NCBI RefSeq assembly: GCF_014174165.1
Contig: NZ_JABEQN010000012.1
Coordinates: 62,001-126,000 of the forward strand
Direction: 5' to 3'
DNA from: Gluconacetobacter dulcium
Lineage (GTDB): Bacteria; Pseudomonadota; Alphaproteobacteria; Acetobacterales; Acetobacteraceae
DNA length: 64,000 bases
Positions 47,010 through 55,764 of this stretch are shown in pieces (position 1 is the first letter of the stretch; each line of letters starts with the position of its first letter). Under the pieces are notes generated by a model. The model was given only the letters and a program-made list of their open reading frames with translations. It was not told the DNA's origin and did not search any database. A program made the translations under genes and the position numbers.

Positions 47010-47083
47010 TCGGGCAGGCGGGATTCGAACCCACGACCCCCAGTCCCCCAGACTGATGCGCTACCAGGCTGCGCTACTGCCCG
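47010..47083 (-). tRNA. tRNA-Pro (GGG)
   Basis: A 74-nt cloverleaf on the minus strand. Acceptor stem CGGGCAG/CTGCCCG, D arm with GCGC stems, anticodon loop CTGGGGG (anticodon GGG), T arm GTGGG-TTCGAAT-CCCGC and discriminator A. CCA is not encoded. It decodes CCC and is a typical single chromosomal tRNA. No integrase or duplicated tRNA end is nearby, so it has not obviously served as an integration site. Confidence 0.95.
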
Positions 47084-47166
47084 ACCGTCTGCGACGACAC
47101 GCCGTGTAGCAGCGCGCGCCATCCTCCGCAACCCATGAGTGCCACCAATCTGGCAGCAAATCCGGT

Positions 47167-47955
47167 TCAGACCGGAATCAGCCGTCTCAGGGCCTGCAAT
47201 TCGACCAGAATCCCGCGCAGGCTATCCTTCAGGATCAGGTTCTCACGATGGATTCGCGCGATTTCCGAGGCCGCTGCGGCTGTTTCCTCATGCGGAATCG
47301 CAGCAGGCGGCGCAGGCGATTCGGCCTCCACCTCTACCGCCACCACCGTCACGGACTCGATCACGCTTTCCACCACGATTCCACCATCGCCCGGCCCGTC
47401 CACCACAGGCTCATCGACCACTGGGGCATCCACCACTGGCGCGTCCATCACAGACTCGGGCATCTCAGGCGCGGATATCTCGGGCACGAATATCTCGGCC
47501 GCGACATCACCGCCCAGCGTCTCGACCGGAACAGGCGAATCGGGCGCAATCAGCTCGGCTTCCCGCACCACGTCGACCGGGCTCTCGCCGGAAGGTGCCA
47601 CGGCATCGCCGCCTTCACGCAGCATCCGCTGCACGCCCTTGATGGTATAACCCTGCACATACAGCAGGTCCGAAATCCGCCGCAGCAATTCGATATCGTC
47701 GGGGCGATAGTAGCGCCGGCCGCCGCCCCGCTTCAGCGGGCGGACCTGGCTGAACCGCGTCTCCCAGAAGCGCAGCACATGCTGCGGCACATGCAGTTCG
47801 TCCGCGACCTCGCTGATGGTGCGGAACGCATGGGGCGCCTTCTTCAGGCGGCCGGCAGCCGCCGCGTCATCAAGCACATGCGGGTCGGCGGCCTCGCCCG
47901 GCTCCGGCATGCCGGAATCCGGCCAGTCTTCCTGCCCCGCGTTGAGCGCGTTCAT
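47167..47955 (-). CDS. MerR family regulator with long repetitive linker
   Basis: 262-residue protein. An N-terminal MerR helix-turn-helix (about 44-110; [20 protein letters not shown], then [20 protein letters not shown]) is followed by an acidic Pro/Val/Asp-rich linker (about 120-215) with near repeats ([17 protein letters not shown]) and a C-terminal leucine helix ([20 protein letters not shown]). This matches the MerR gene that ends the rpmF-plsX-fabH-ihfA operon of Alphaproteobacteria. The start overlaps ihfA stop by 4 bp. The target is not known. The repetitive linker is an oddity and may vary in length between strains. Confidence 0.85.
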   Translation of the reverse strand: MNALNAGQEDWPDSGMPEPGEAADPHVLDDAAAAGRLKKAPHAFRTISEVADELHVPQHVLRFWETRFSQVRPLKRGGGRRYYRPDDIELLRRISDLLYVQGYTIKGVQRMLREGGDAVAPSGESPVDVVREAELIAPDSPVPVETLGGDVAAEIFVPEISAPEMPESVMDAPVVDAPVVDEPVVDGPGDGGIVVESVIESVTVVAVEVEAESPAPPAAIPHEETAAAASEIARIHRENLILKDSLRGILVELQALRRLIPV

Positions 47956-48269
47956 TCACCGTCATCCTCGATGCCCTCGACCTGCCGGCCATTGACCCGC
48001 GCCCGCAGAAGCTGGCTGGGCCGGAAGACCAGGACCGATCGCGGCAGGATCGGCACCTCGACGCCCGTCTTGGGGTTGCGCCCGGTGCGGCGCCCCTTCT
48101 GACGGACGGAGAACGTCCCGAATCCACTGATTTTAACGGTATTCCCGCCCTCAAGCTCCTTCGCCACGCGCTCGAGAACGTGTTCGAGAAGGTCGGCCGA
48201 CTCGTTTCGGGAGAGTCCGACCTGACTGTAAATATGCTCTGCCAGACTGGCGCGGGTCACGGTGCTCAT
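47952..48269 (-). CDS. ihfA: Integration host factor subunit alpha
   Basis: Nucleoid protein of 105 residues that bends DNA as a heterodimer with IhfB, assisting transcription and recombination. The sequence [20 protein letters not shown], then [20 protein letters not shown] with the conserved proline-bearing arm ([20 protein letters not shown]), identifies the alpha subunit rather than HU. It lies between fabH and merR in the conserved fatty acid operon, separated from fabH by 133 bp and overlapping merR by 4 bp. Confidence 0.93.
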   Translation of the reverse strand: MSTVTRASLAEHIYSQVGLSRNESADLLEHVLERVAKELEGGNTVKISGFGTFSVRQKGRRTGRNPKTGVEVPILPRSVLVFRPSQLLRARVNGRQVEGIEDDGE

Positions 48270-48402
48270 GGTGCAAAGCTATGGCATGCGACGAGGACAC
48301 GTCAATTCAATGCGTTAACCCGCACTCTTTTTTCACGTTCGGTGTCTGGCAAGTCACCGCAAGCCCGCGAAAAACCGTCTCCGGCCGATCGGGCGCCCGC
48401 GC

Positions 48403-49368
48403 TCATATGCGCGCCAGCGCCGAACCCCAGGTCAGCCCGCCACCCAGCGCTTCCATCAGCACCAGGTCTCCCTTGCGGATACGGCCGTCACGCACGGCCT
48501 CGTTCATCGCCAGCGGGATCGACGCGGCCGAGGTATTGGCATGCTTGTCCACGGTCACCACCACGCGCTCGGGCGGCAGTTCCAGCTTGCGGGCCACCGC
48601 CTCGATAATCCGCAGATTGGCCTGATGCGGCACCAGCCAGGACACATCGGCATAGGTCAGCCCGTTGGCCTGCAGCACCTCGTCCACCGAAGACGAAAGC
48701 TTGGCCACAGCATGGCGAAACACGTCGCGCCCCTGCATGCGCAGGAAGCCGGACTGCTCGCGCAGCCCCACGGCTCCATCGACATACAGCAGGTCGCCCG
48801 TCGTGCCGTCCGAATGCAGGTGTGTGGAGAGAATGCCGGCGGGCTGCGCGGCATCGCCGGCCGTCAGCAGCACGGCCCCGGCGCCATCGCCGAACAGCAC
48901 GCAGGTGCCGCGATCCGACCAGTCGAGAATGCGCGAATAGACTTCGCTGCCGATCACGAGCACCGAATCCGTCTGGCCGCTGCGAATCAGCGAGTCGGCC
49001 ACGGTCAGGGCATAAACGAAGCCCGAACAGGCGGCGGCGATATCGAAGCCGAAGCCGCCCCGCATCCCAAGCTCGGCCTGCACGCGAACGGCGGTGGCCG
49101 GAAAGGCCTGGTCCGGCGTGCTGGTGGCGACGATGACCGCGCCCACATCGGCCGCCGCCACGCCGGCATAGTCCAGCGCCCGCGCCGCCGCCGCCGCCGC
49201 CATGCTCACGGCGGTGTCGCCAGGCCCGGCGATGTGCCGCTGGCCGATCCCGGTACGGGCTCGGATCCATTCGTCCGAAGTTTCGAGGCGAGCCGCCAGC
49301 TCGTCATTGGTCACGATCCGATCCGGCAGGTACCCGCCAAACCCGACCATCAGCGAACGTCTCGCCAT
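48403..49368 (-). CDS. fabH: 3-oxoacyl-ACP synthase III
   Basis: Condenses acetyl-CoA with malonyl-ACP to begin fatty acid synthesis; 321 residues from ATG 49368. Several close ATGs (49380, 49377, 49371) make the exact start uncertain by up to four codons. The catalytic triad is Cys114 in FDIAAACSGFVYA, His248 in WLVPHQANL and Asn278 in DKHANTSAASIPL. It follows plsX by 62 bp and precedes ihfA, in the conserved yceD-rpmF-plsX-fabH-ihfA-merR order. Confidence 0.95.
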   Translation of the reverse strand: MARRSLMVGFGGYLPDRIVTNDELAARLETSDEWIRARTGIGQRHIAGPGDTAVSMAAAAAARALDYAGVAAADVGAVIVATSTPDQAFPATAVRVQAELGMRGGFGFDIAAACSGFVYALTVADSLIRSGQTDSVLVIGSEVYSRILDWSDRGTCVLFGDGAGAVLLTAGDAAQPAGILSTHLHSDGTTGDLLYVDGAVGLREQSGFLRMQGRDVFRHAVAKLSSSVDEVLQANGLTYADVSWLVPHQANLRIIEAVARKLELPPERVVVTVDKHANTSAASIPLAMNEAVRDGRIRKGDLVLMEALGGGLTWGSALARI

Positions 49369-49430
49369 CATTCCCATCATTCCAAGCCCGGCTTCGCCCC
49401 CGTGGAGACGCACCGCCCCTGCGGAGCGGG

Positions 49431-50528
49431 TCAGCTTACGGCTGCGACCGCCGGCTGTTCCTTTTCCACGCCCGGACGCATGACGGACAGCGTCTCCAGT
49501 CGGGAGATCTGTTCCCTTATGCTTTCATTGAACCGGTGCGATACCATATCCATGGCAACATCCACCGCCGATGCAAAGCCTTCCGCATCGGTCCCGCCAT
49601 GCGATTTGACCACAACACCATTGAGGCCGACGAATACGGCGCCGTTATAGCGTCGCGGGTCCAGCCACTCGCGCATGCGCTCCAGGCCGGGCCGCACCAG
49701 CAGGTAGCCCAGCTTGGCCAGCAGGCCCGACCGGAAGACCTGCCGCAGCAGCACGAACGCCATCTTCAGCGCGCCCTCGCCGGTCTTCAGCGCGACATTG
49801 CCGGTAAATCCGTCCGTCACCACCACATCGGTCGTGCCGGCGGTAATATCATGTCCTTCGACAAATCCACGGAACTGCGCGCTCAGGGCGCTGTTGCGCA
49901 GAATCTCGGCCGCCTGACGCAGCTTCTCGTCACCCTTCACTTCCTCCGACCCGACATTCAGCAGGCCGATGGTCGGCGCGGGCAAACCCAGCACCGCCTT
50001 GGCGAAGGCTTCGCCCATAACCGCGAATTCAACGAGGTTGCGCGCGTCGCAGGCGACATTCGCACCCAGGTCCAGCATCACGACATCGCCCTTCAGCGTC
50101 GGGCTGATCGCCGCCATGGCGGGACGGGAAACACCGGGAAGGGTCTTGATGACAATCTTGGCCAGCGCCAGCATCGCGCCGCTGTTGCCGGCAGACACCA
50201 CGCCCAGGGCCTCGCCCTGTGCCACGGCATCCATCGCCAGCCGCATCGACGAATCGCGCACGCGCAGCGCGGCCGTCGGCTTCATGTCCATGGAAATGGC
50301 GCTACCCGCCGGGCGCACCGTACAGATCGCGGCCGCCTTGGGGTGGCGGGCCAGCGTCTCGGTCAGGCGGCGCTCGTCGCCGATCAGCAGAACCCGTGTG
50401 CCGGGGTGCCTGTCGGCAGCAATCGCCAGGCCGGCCACCACAACTTCCGGACCGCCATCCCCCCCCATGCCGTCAACCGCCAGCGTGAAGGGCTCAGCCC
50501 CGGAAAAAGAGGAACCTGTCTCGCTCAT
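49431..50528 (-). CDS. plsX: Phosphate acyltransferase PlsX
   Basis: Makes acyl-phosphate from acyl-ACP for phospholipid synthesis; 365 residues. The start (ATG 50528) follows GAAGGCAGGC. Motifs: FTLAVDGMGGDGGPEVVV (N-terminal glycine loop), VSAGNSGAMLALAKI, LDLGANVACDARNLVEFAVM and VVTDGFTGNVALKTGEG. It is a peripheral membrane enzyme working with PlsY. It sits between rpmF and fabH in the same direction. Confidence 0.95.
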   Translation of the reverse strand: MSETGSSFSGAEPFTLAVDGMGGDGGPEVVVAGLAIAADRHPGTRVLLIGDERRLTETLARHPKAAAICTVRPAGSAISMDMKPTAALRVRDSSMRLAMDAVAQGEALGVVSAGNSGAMLALAKIVIKTLPGVSRPAMAAISPTLKGDVVMLDLGANVACDARNLVEFAVMGEAFAKAVLGLPAPTIGLLNVGSEEVKGDEKLRQAAEILRNSALSAQFRGFVEGHDITAGTTDVVVTDGFTGNVALKTGEGALKMAFVLLRQVFRSGLLAKLGYLLVRPGLERMREWLDPRRYNGAVFVGLNGVVVKSHGGTDAEGFASAVDVAMDMVSHRFNESIREQISRLETLSVMRPGVEKEQPAVAAVS

Positions 50529-50649
50529 GCCTGCCTTCTGCCGGGTGAACACCAAATTCGCAAGGTCGTCACGGAATCGTGTCGCAAGAAAGCATGGCCC
50601 GCCACCTGACGGGCCATGTCATCGCGTCCGCGCAGCCATGCGCCGCCGG

Positions 50650-50853
50650 TCAGGCCCGGACGGCGGTCTTCAGCGTCTTGCCGGCCGCAACGACCTCACG
50701 GCCGTCATAATGGCCGCAATGGCTGCAGACGTGGTGCGGGCGCTTCAGCTCGCCGCAATTCGCGCATTCGGCATGTGCCTGCACGCTCAGCGCCTCGTGG
50801 CTGCGGCGCATGCCGCGACGGGACGGTGAGGTTTTTCTTTTGGGTACAGCCAT
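50650..50853 (-). CDS. rpmF: 50S ribosomal protein L32
   Basis: Large-subunit protein of 67 residues starting [20 protein letters not shown]. It has the zinc-ribbon form [20 protein letters not shown] with two CxxC pairs. It lies between yceD and plsX, as in most Alphaproteobacteria. Confidence 0.96.
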   Translation of the reverse strand: MAVPKRKTSPSRRGMRRSHEALSVQAHAECANCGELKRPHHVCSHCGHYDGREVVAAGKTLKTAVRA

Positions 50854-50992
50854 GGGCCCGGGCCCCTCCGATCTGAGATCTTAACCGGGTCCGGCTGGAG
50901 CCCGATCAGTTATCAATAATGAGGGGGCGCCTCTAGCAGGAAGAAAGCCCATTCGCAAGGCATCTTCTCACCACCCCGCCCCCGGCATGCCT

Positions 50993-51544
50993 CTATGTAT
51001 CATCCTTCCGCAGCGCCGCCAGCCCCGCGAACGGTGACGGACGGCCTTCTTCCGCGTCCTCCACTCCTTCCGGATTCGTCGGCGGCACATCCACATGCCC
51101 GATCTCGTCGGGCAGCATGGCCCCCGGCCGACGCGGATAGGGATCGAGCGCCAGCGACAGCTCCTCGGCCGTCAGTTCGCCCAGATCGATCGTATCGTTC
51201 TCATACGGGATCTCGTCCACCGCCTCGGGGTCCAGTTCCTCATCCTCGCGAAACCGCTCCGCCGGCACCAGCCGCGCGACGATCTCCGTGGTCAGCACGC
51301 TCACGAACGGCTCGGCCGTCAGCACGCATTCCTGCTCCACCTCGGCCGTCATCCAGCCTTCGGCCAGAACCTCGTCCCGCCGGCCCAGCGTCAGGCGATA
51401 ACGGCAGGAGAGCGCATGGATCGCCGGCAGGCCGAAACGGCGCGCCAGCGCGGCGCGCTCGGCCGCGTCGGCCTCGATCTCCATCTCCCGGCCCGCCGCT
51501 CCGATTCGTCCAACCGCGAGCCTGCGGGAAAATTCCGTCTTCAT
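50993..51544 (-). CDS. YceD/DUF177 family protein
   Basis: 183-residue protein starting MKTEFSRRLAVGRIGAAGRE. YceD proteins lie upstream of rpmF in many bacteria and are linked to 23S rRNA accumulation. The motif ECVLTAEPFVSVLTTEIVAR and the acidic ENDTIDLGELTAEELSLALD are the typical DUF177 core, and the C-terminal end is acidic and variable. It heads the rpmF-plsX-fabH-ihfA-merR operon and faces bamE across a 149-bp divergent gap. Confidence 0.88.
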   Translation of the reverse strand: MKTEFSRRLAVGRIGAAGREMEIEADAAERAALARRFGLPAIHALSCRYRLTLGRRDEVLAEGWMTAEVEQECVLTAEPFVSVLTTEIVARLVPAERFREDEELDPEAVDEIPYENDTIDLGELTAEELSLALDPYPRRPGAMLPDEIGHVDVPPTNPEGVEDAEEGRPSPFAGLAALRKDDT

Positions 51545-51693
51545 CCTGTCCTGCTCCCGCCCGGCGGCGACCCGGCAAATCCGCCCGCCTCATGCTGATA
51601 ATGTTCCCTGTATGGCGATGAAGAATTGACTTCGCCACCCCAATCGGGCACCGGACGGAAGAGTTTTCCCCGGATCAGGACGCCCCACAGGCC

Positions 51694-52257
51694 ATGCGGT
51701 CATCTTCGGACACGACCATCCGCCCCATCGGGCGTCTTCTTCCTTGCGCGATCGTGGGATTCAGCCTGCTGCTGTCCGGCTGCTCGCTCTTCTCGCCCCG
51801 CCCCGGACAGCGCGGCTCGCTGATCGAGGCGGACGATTACAAGCAGCTCAAGCCCGGCGTCAGCACCCGCGCCGAAGCGATGGACCTGCTGGGCTCGCCC
51901 ACCACCCACGCCACGTTCGACGACAACACATGGATCTACATCTCCATGCGCACGGTGCCGGCGCCCATGGATTTCCCGAGCATCCGCTCGCAGAACGTGG
52001 TGGTGCTGAATTTCGACGACAAGGGCGTGCTGCAGAACCTGCGCACCCTCGACAAGAGCGACGCGCGGCCCACCAGCATGGCCCCCGGTGCCACGCCGAC
52101 TCCGGGCACCAAGATCAACATCCTGCAACAGATCCTGGGCAATGTCGGCCGCTACAACCCACTGAGCAACATGAACAGCACATTTGGCGGCAGCAGCGGC
52201 CCGATGAGTTCCAACAGCGGTCCGGGCCATGCCGGCTCGGGTAACACCCTCCCGTAA
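51694..52257 (+). CDS. bamE: Outer membrane assembly lipoprotein BamE (SmpA/OmlA)
   Basis: Lipoprotein of 187 residues and subunit of the BAM complex that inserts beta-barrel proteins. The signal peptide ends at the lipobox LLSGC (Cys about 30). The core is DDYKQLKPGVSTRAEAMDLL, then DNTWIYISMRT and NVVVLNFDDKGVLQNLRTLD, all standard BamE. The C-terminal 60 residues are low-complexity (Gly, Ser, Asn, Pro) and family-atypical. It is divergent from the yceD operon and ends just before a terminator shared with the histidine kinase gene. Confidence 0.9.
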   Translation: MRSSSDTTIRPIGRLLPCAIVGFSLLLSGCSLFSPRPGQRGSLIEADDYKQLKPGVSTRAEAMDLLGSPTTHATFDDNTWIYISMRTVPAPMDFPSIRSQNVVVLNFDDKGVLQNLRTLDKSDARPTSMAPGATPTPGTKINILQQILGNVGRYNPLSNMNSTFGGSSGPMSSNSGPGHAGSGNTLP

Positions 52258-52272
52258 AAGGGGCTGCCTGCA

Positions 52273-52303
52273 AAGCGACCCTGCCCGCGCGTCAGGGTCG
52301 CTT
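52273..52303. terminator. Bidirectional terminator between bamE and the histidine kinase gene
   Basis: A perfect 11-bp stem (AAGCGACCCTG / CAGGGTCGCTT) with a 9-nt loop lies between converging genes. Neither side has a long T-run, so efficiency is uncertain. Confidence 0.6.
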
Positions 52304-52326
52304 CCCCACATGCGCGCCTTCTCCCT

Positions 52327-53721
52327 CTAAGCCGGCAATACGATCCGGACCTGCAAGCCACCCAGCCGGCTCTGCCGGAGCGCGATGTCGCCGCCATGCG
52401 CGCGCACGATGTCGCGCGCGATGGTCAGGCCCAGCCCGGTCCCGCCATCCAGCCCGCTCTCGAACGGCCGGAAGACCGCCTCCATCCGGTCGCGCGGAAT
52501 GCCCGGCCCGTCGTCATCGACGCAGATCACCACCCCCCGCTCGTCCTGGCTGGCGCTCAGGGCCACGCGCGCGCCATGCCGCCGCGCGTTCTGCAACAGA
52601 TTGTCCATCACGCGGCGGATCGCGCCCGGCCGCAGAACGGCCTCGACCGGCCGAGGCACCGAGATGGACAGCACGGTTCCACCCGCCCGCCGAAAGGCGG
52701 ATGCCACCTCGTCCAGCATCTGGCCCATATCGACCAGGACCGGCGTCTCCGCCCCCTCTCCTCTGGCGAAGGAGAGGTAGCTTTCGATCATGCCCTCCAT
52801 TTCCGCCACGTCGCCAACCATGTCGGTCACCTCGGCATGAAACTGCGCGGCGTCGATGGTGCCCTGGGCCGGGATCATCGCCAGTGACAGACGCAGGCGG
52901 GTCAGCGGCGTCCGCAGATCGTGCGAAACGCCCGCCAGCATCGCCGTGCGCTGCGCCACGAACCGGAAAATACGCTCCTGCATGCGGTTGAACGCCACGG
53001 CCGCCTTGCGCACCTCCTGCGCGCCCTCGGGGTGGATGGGTCCGGTATCGCGCCCCAGCCCGAACAGTTCGGCCGCCCGCGCCAGCCGACGGATCGCGCG
53101 AATCTGGTTGCGCATGAACAGGCTGGCGATCAGGAACAGCAGGAACGCGCTGCCCACCACCCAGGCCACGAACAGCCAGATGGGCGCCACCGCCAGCCGC
53201 TTGCGCGGCGCCCCCACATCGAGCACCCCGTCGGACATCTGGATCCGGATATGCACGGTCTGCGGATCGCCAACCCAGTCGACGAAGAACGGACGGCCGA
53301 TCGAAGCGTTCAGCGCATCGGCCAGATCCTCGTCCATCGGCCCCAGCACATGGGTCGAGCCCGTGCGCGACAGGCGCTGTCCGGGGTCCCAATCCATGTC
53401 CAGTTGAGTGCGCACCCTGGCCTGGTTCATGATCCAGACCCGGTCGCCAGGCGCGTGATACCGCTTCAGCAGGTCCAGCGTCAGGACGATATCCGCCGCC
53501 ACCGCACCCGACATGCGGCGCGACACGACCTTGAGATAATTGCCGTAGAACAGCTCCAGCGAGATCCCCTGCGTGACCAGCAGCGGGATCAGCACGATCA
53601 GCAGCATCCGCCCCAGCAGCGAGCGCGGCAGGACCCGGCGCACGGGCCGATCCATCCGGCGATAGAACCCCGCCATGGCGCGCGGCCGCGTCGGCGCGCC
53701 CGGCCCGTCACCCTCCGCCAT
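52327..53721 (-). CDS. EnvZ-like sensor histidine kinase
   Basis: Inner-membrane sensor of 464 residues paired with the response regulator upstream. Two membrane helices (about 30-55, LLGRMLLIVLIPLLVTQGIS; about 180-205, APIWLFVAWVVGSAFLLFLI) enclose a periplasmic domain of about 125 residues. A HAMP segment follows, then a dimerisation domain with the phosphorylated His in AGVSHDLRTPLTRLRLS, and an ATPase domain with DNLLQNARRHG, DDGPGIP and GGTGLGLTIAR. Alphaproteobacterial relatives include PetS/EnvZ types. The signal is unknown. Confidence 0.9.
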   Translation of the reverse strand: MAEGDGPGAPTRPRAMAGFYRRMDRPVRRVLPRSLLGRMLLIVLIPLLVTQGISLELFYGNYLKVVSRRMSGAVAADIVLTLDLLKRYHAPGDRVWIMNQARVRTQLDMDWDPGQRLSRTGSTHVLGPMDEDLADALNASIGRPFFVDWVGDPQTVHIRIQMSDGVLDVGAPRKRLAVAPIWLFVAWVVGSAFLLFLIASLFMRNQIRAIRRLARAAELFGLGRDTGPIHPEGAQEVRKAAVAFNRMQERIFRFVAQRTAMLAGVSHDLRTPLTRLRLSLAMIPAQGTIDAAQFHAEVTDMVGDVAEMEGMIESYLSFARGEGAETPVLVDMGQMLDEVASAFRRAGGTVLSISVPRPVEAVLRPGAIRRVMDNLLQNARRHGARVALSASQDERGVVICVDDDGPGIPRDRMEAVFRPFESGLDGGTGLGLTIARDIVRAHGGDIALRQSRLGGLQVRIVLPA

Positions 53722-53745
53722 GGCTGGTCCCCTTCCCGCCCGCCG

Positions 53746-54483
53746 TCACATGCCCGGCTTCAGCACATATCCCTTGCCCCGCACGGTCTGGAGAAAACGC
53801 GGCTCGCGCGGGTCCGGCTCGATCCGGCGACGCAGGCGCGTCACCTGAACGTCCACCGCGCGTTCGCCGATTTCCTCCATGTCCAGCAGGCGGGCGATCT
53901 CGTCACGGGCCAGGATCTCGTTGGGGCGGCGCGCCAGCGCATTCAGCAGCGCGACTTCCCCGCCGGTCAGGTGTACGCTGCCGTCAGGCCCCGACAGCAG
54001 GCCGCGCGCCGGGTCGAACTCCAGCCCACCCAGCCGCACCACCCGCAGATTGTCCGAGGGCGCGGGCGGGGCGAATCGCCGCAGATGTGCCTTCAGCCGC
54101 AGCAGCAGTTCGCGCGGCTCGAACGGCTTGCCGAGATAATCGTCCGCGCCCGCCTCCAGCCCGTCGATCCGGTCCTCGGGCTCGCCGCGCGCGGTCAGCA
54201 GCAGGATCGGCAGGTCCTGCCCCTCCTGCCGCAGGGCGCGGGTCAGTGCCAGCCCGGTCTCGCCCGGCATGGTCACGTCCAGCACCATCGCATCGGGCTG
54301 CATGAAGCCCAGCACCTGCCGCGCCTCGGCGGCCGAAGACGCCGCGCTGATGCGAAAGCCATGTTCGGTCAGGTAGCGTTGCAGCAGGCGCCGCAGGCGC
54401 GGGTCGTCATCCACCACCAGAATATGCGCGCCCACCACCGATCCGTCGCGCACGCCGTTGTCTCGCCCGTCTAGTCCCATCAT
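53746..54483 (-). CDS. OmpR/PetR-type response regulator
   Basis: 245-residue DNA-binding regulator. The receiver domain (about 18-135) has HILVVDDDPRLRRLL, the phospho-accepting aspartate in MVLDVTMPGETG and lysine in YLGKPFEPRELLL. The winged helix (about 155-240) ends VDVQVTRLRRRIEPDPREPR and TVRGKGYVLKPGM. Two consecutive ATGs start the gene; the first is given. The kinase gene begins 24 bp downstream. A MarR-type gene with PetP character lies upstream in the same direction, and a PetR-PetP pairing was described in Rhodobacter, so this may be petR. Confidence 0.9.
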   Translation of the reverse strand: MMGLDGRDNGVRDGSVVGAHILVVDDDPRLRRLLQRYLTEHGFRISAASSAAEARQVLGFMQPDAMVLDVTMPGETGLALTRALRQEGQDLPILLLTARGEPEDRIDGLEAGADDYLGKPFEPRELLLRLKAHLRRFAPPAPSDNLRVVRLGGLEFDPARGLLSGPDGSVHLTGGEVALLNALARRPNEILARDEIARLLDMEEIGERAVDVQVTRLRRRIEPDPREPRFLQTVRGKGYVLKPGM

Positions 54484-54499
54484 CGTCCGTCCCGGCTCA

Positions 54500-54565
54500 G
54501 AGGCTGTTTGAAAAGCCCCGCGGGCGGCGGCCTGCGCTCACCATCGGCGTTTTCCAAACGGCCTC
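54500..54565. repeat. Imperfect inverted-repeat element, copy 2 (REP-like)
   Basis: GAGGCTGTTTGAAAAGC (54500-54516) pairs imperfectly with the right end GGCGTTTTCCAAACGGCCTC (54546-54565), leaving a GC-rich loop. The left end matches copy 1 at 8854 in 15 of 17 bases. The element occupies nearly the whole gap between the regulator and MarR genes. It looks like a dispersed intergenic palindrome of the REP kind. Confidence 0.45.
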
Positions 54566-55105
54566 TCATGCGCCGCCACGATGCGCCCGTTCCGCCGCCG
54601 TGGCCACGTCCTCAAGCACACCGCGCGTCCGGTCGTCCATCAGCCCCAGCACGACGCGCCGGAATCCGTCGATCGCGGCGGCGCCCACATCGCGGTACAC
54701 CCCCATCAGCTTCTCGCGCTGAAGGTCGAAAAGCTGCCGCTCCACCGCCGCCCCGCTCTCGGTCAGCGACAGCAGGCGCAGCCGTCGGTCCTGCCGCCCC
54801 ACCTCCTGCACCACATAGCCCCGTGCCTGAAGGTCGGTCAGCGCGCGGCCAAGGCTCTGCTTGGTAATGCCCAGCAGGTCGATCAGCGCACCGACGGCGA
54901 TACCGGGATGATGGCCCACAAGCTGCAATATCCGGTGGTGGGCACGCCCCAGCCCCAGCGATTCCAGCACCGGATCGACCACCCCGCCGAAATCCCGCCA
55001 GGCCAGCATCATCAGTTCCTGCGCCTGCCGCATCTCCTCCTCGCGGAGAAACAGCAGTCCGGCGCCAGCCCCCTGCCATCGGCCCGGCGCTTTCTGTTCG
55101 CTCAC
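54566..55105 (-). CDS. MarR family regulator (PetP-like)
   Basis: 179-residue transcription factor. The start is GTG 55105 (VSEQKAPGRWQGAG), whose bases overlap the upstream stop as GTGA, so translation is coupled to the COQ9-family gene. The winged helix is seen in HHRILQLVGHHPGIAVGALI and DLLGITKQSLGRALTDLQAR, with the wing at VVQEVGRQDRRLRLLSLTES. Its place beside an OmpR-type regulator recalls the PetP-PetR pair of Rhodobacter. Its target is unknown. Stop is followed directly by the repeat element. Confidence 0.82.
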   Translation of the reverse strand: MSEQKAPGRWQGAGAGLLFLREEEMRQAQELMMLAWRDFGGVVDPVLESLGLGRAHHRILQLVGHHPGIAVGALIDLLGITKQSLGRALTDLQARGYVVQEVGRQDRRLRLLSLTESGAAVERQLFDLQREKLMGVYRDVGAAAIDGFRRVVLGLMDDRTRGVLEDVATAAERAHRGGA

Positions 55106-55764
55106 GCGGCCTGCGCCCGTCCCGGCCGCAGGCGCGCCAGCAGCGCCTGCTTCGCCCGCCCCAGACGCACCACGCCGGCCAGTCGCCGGTCCAGGAAAGC
55201 CGCCACCGCCGCGCTGTCCTCTCCCCGCGCCAGCCAGAACAGCAGCACCTGCGCATAGATCGTGCCGAGGCTCATCCGCTTGGTCTGCCGGGTAACCCCG
55301 GTCGCATGGTCCCCGGCCGCCTCCCAGATCGCATCCACCGTCCGCGCCATGACCCGTGCCAGCAGCCCCGCATGGCCGGGCGCGAGCAGAACCGCCAGCG
55401 CCCGCCGCACCGCGTCCCGATCCGGCGTCACCGCCCCCAGCCGCAACAGGATGACCGCCCTTACCCGCCGCCCCAGACGCGGCTCGTCCAGCCCCCGCGC
55501 GGCATCGATCATGATCCGGTCGGACAGGTCGAACCACGCCTCGACCAGTTCGGCGGAGCCGCCGGGAAACAGCAGGTCGGCATCCGGGCCGGCGACCTCG
55601 CGCAGCACATCCACCCCCCAGCCACGCTCGCCGGCCACGGCCCCCAGCCGGCACACCGCCTCGTCCCGCGCCAGACTGCGTTCCGGCCGCGCCGCCACGC
55701 CACAGGCGAGAGCGCACCCGGCCAGCCGGCCCGCGAGCCCCGCGACCGCCCCAATCCCGTTCAT
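55102..55764 (-). CDS. COQ9-family protein (ubiquinone biosynthesis accessory, rpsU-divergent type)
   Basis: 220-residue protein whose last third, RMSLGTIYAQVLLFWLARGE followed by AVAAFLDRRLAGVV, is the COQ9 C-terminal signature (TIGR02396, the rpsU-divergently-transcribed family). COQ9 binds lipids and assists a ubiquinone hydroxylation step. The N-terminal part is alanine-rich and diverges. It overlaps def by 4 bp on one side and the MarR gene on the other, and rpsU is divergent beyond def, as the family name predicts. The bacterial role is inferred. Confidence 0.75.
   Translation of the reverse strand: MNGIGAVAGLAGRLAGCALACGVAARPERSLARDEAVCRLGAVAGERGWGVDVLREVAGPDADLLFPGGSAELVEAWFDLSDRIMIDAARGLDEPRLGRRVRAVILLRLGAVTPDRDAVRRALAVLLAPGHAGLLARVMARTVDAIWEAAGDHATGVTRQTKRMSLGTIYAQVLLFWLARGEDSAAVAAFLDRRLAGVVRLGRAKQALLARLRPGRAQAA

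Noticed and set aside
47010-47083. tRNA-Pro as a possible attachment site for an integrated element
   Set aside because: No integrase gene, no duplicated tRNA 3' end and only housekeeping genes on both sides.
47330-47480. Short near-repeats that might be taken for a CRISPR array
   Set aside because: Units are imperfect, codon-periodic and inside the MerR coding frame. There are no spacers of constant length and no cas genes.
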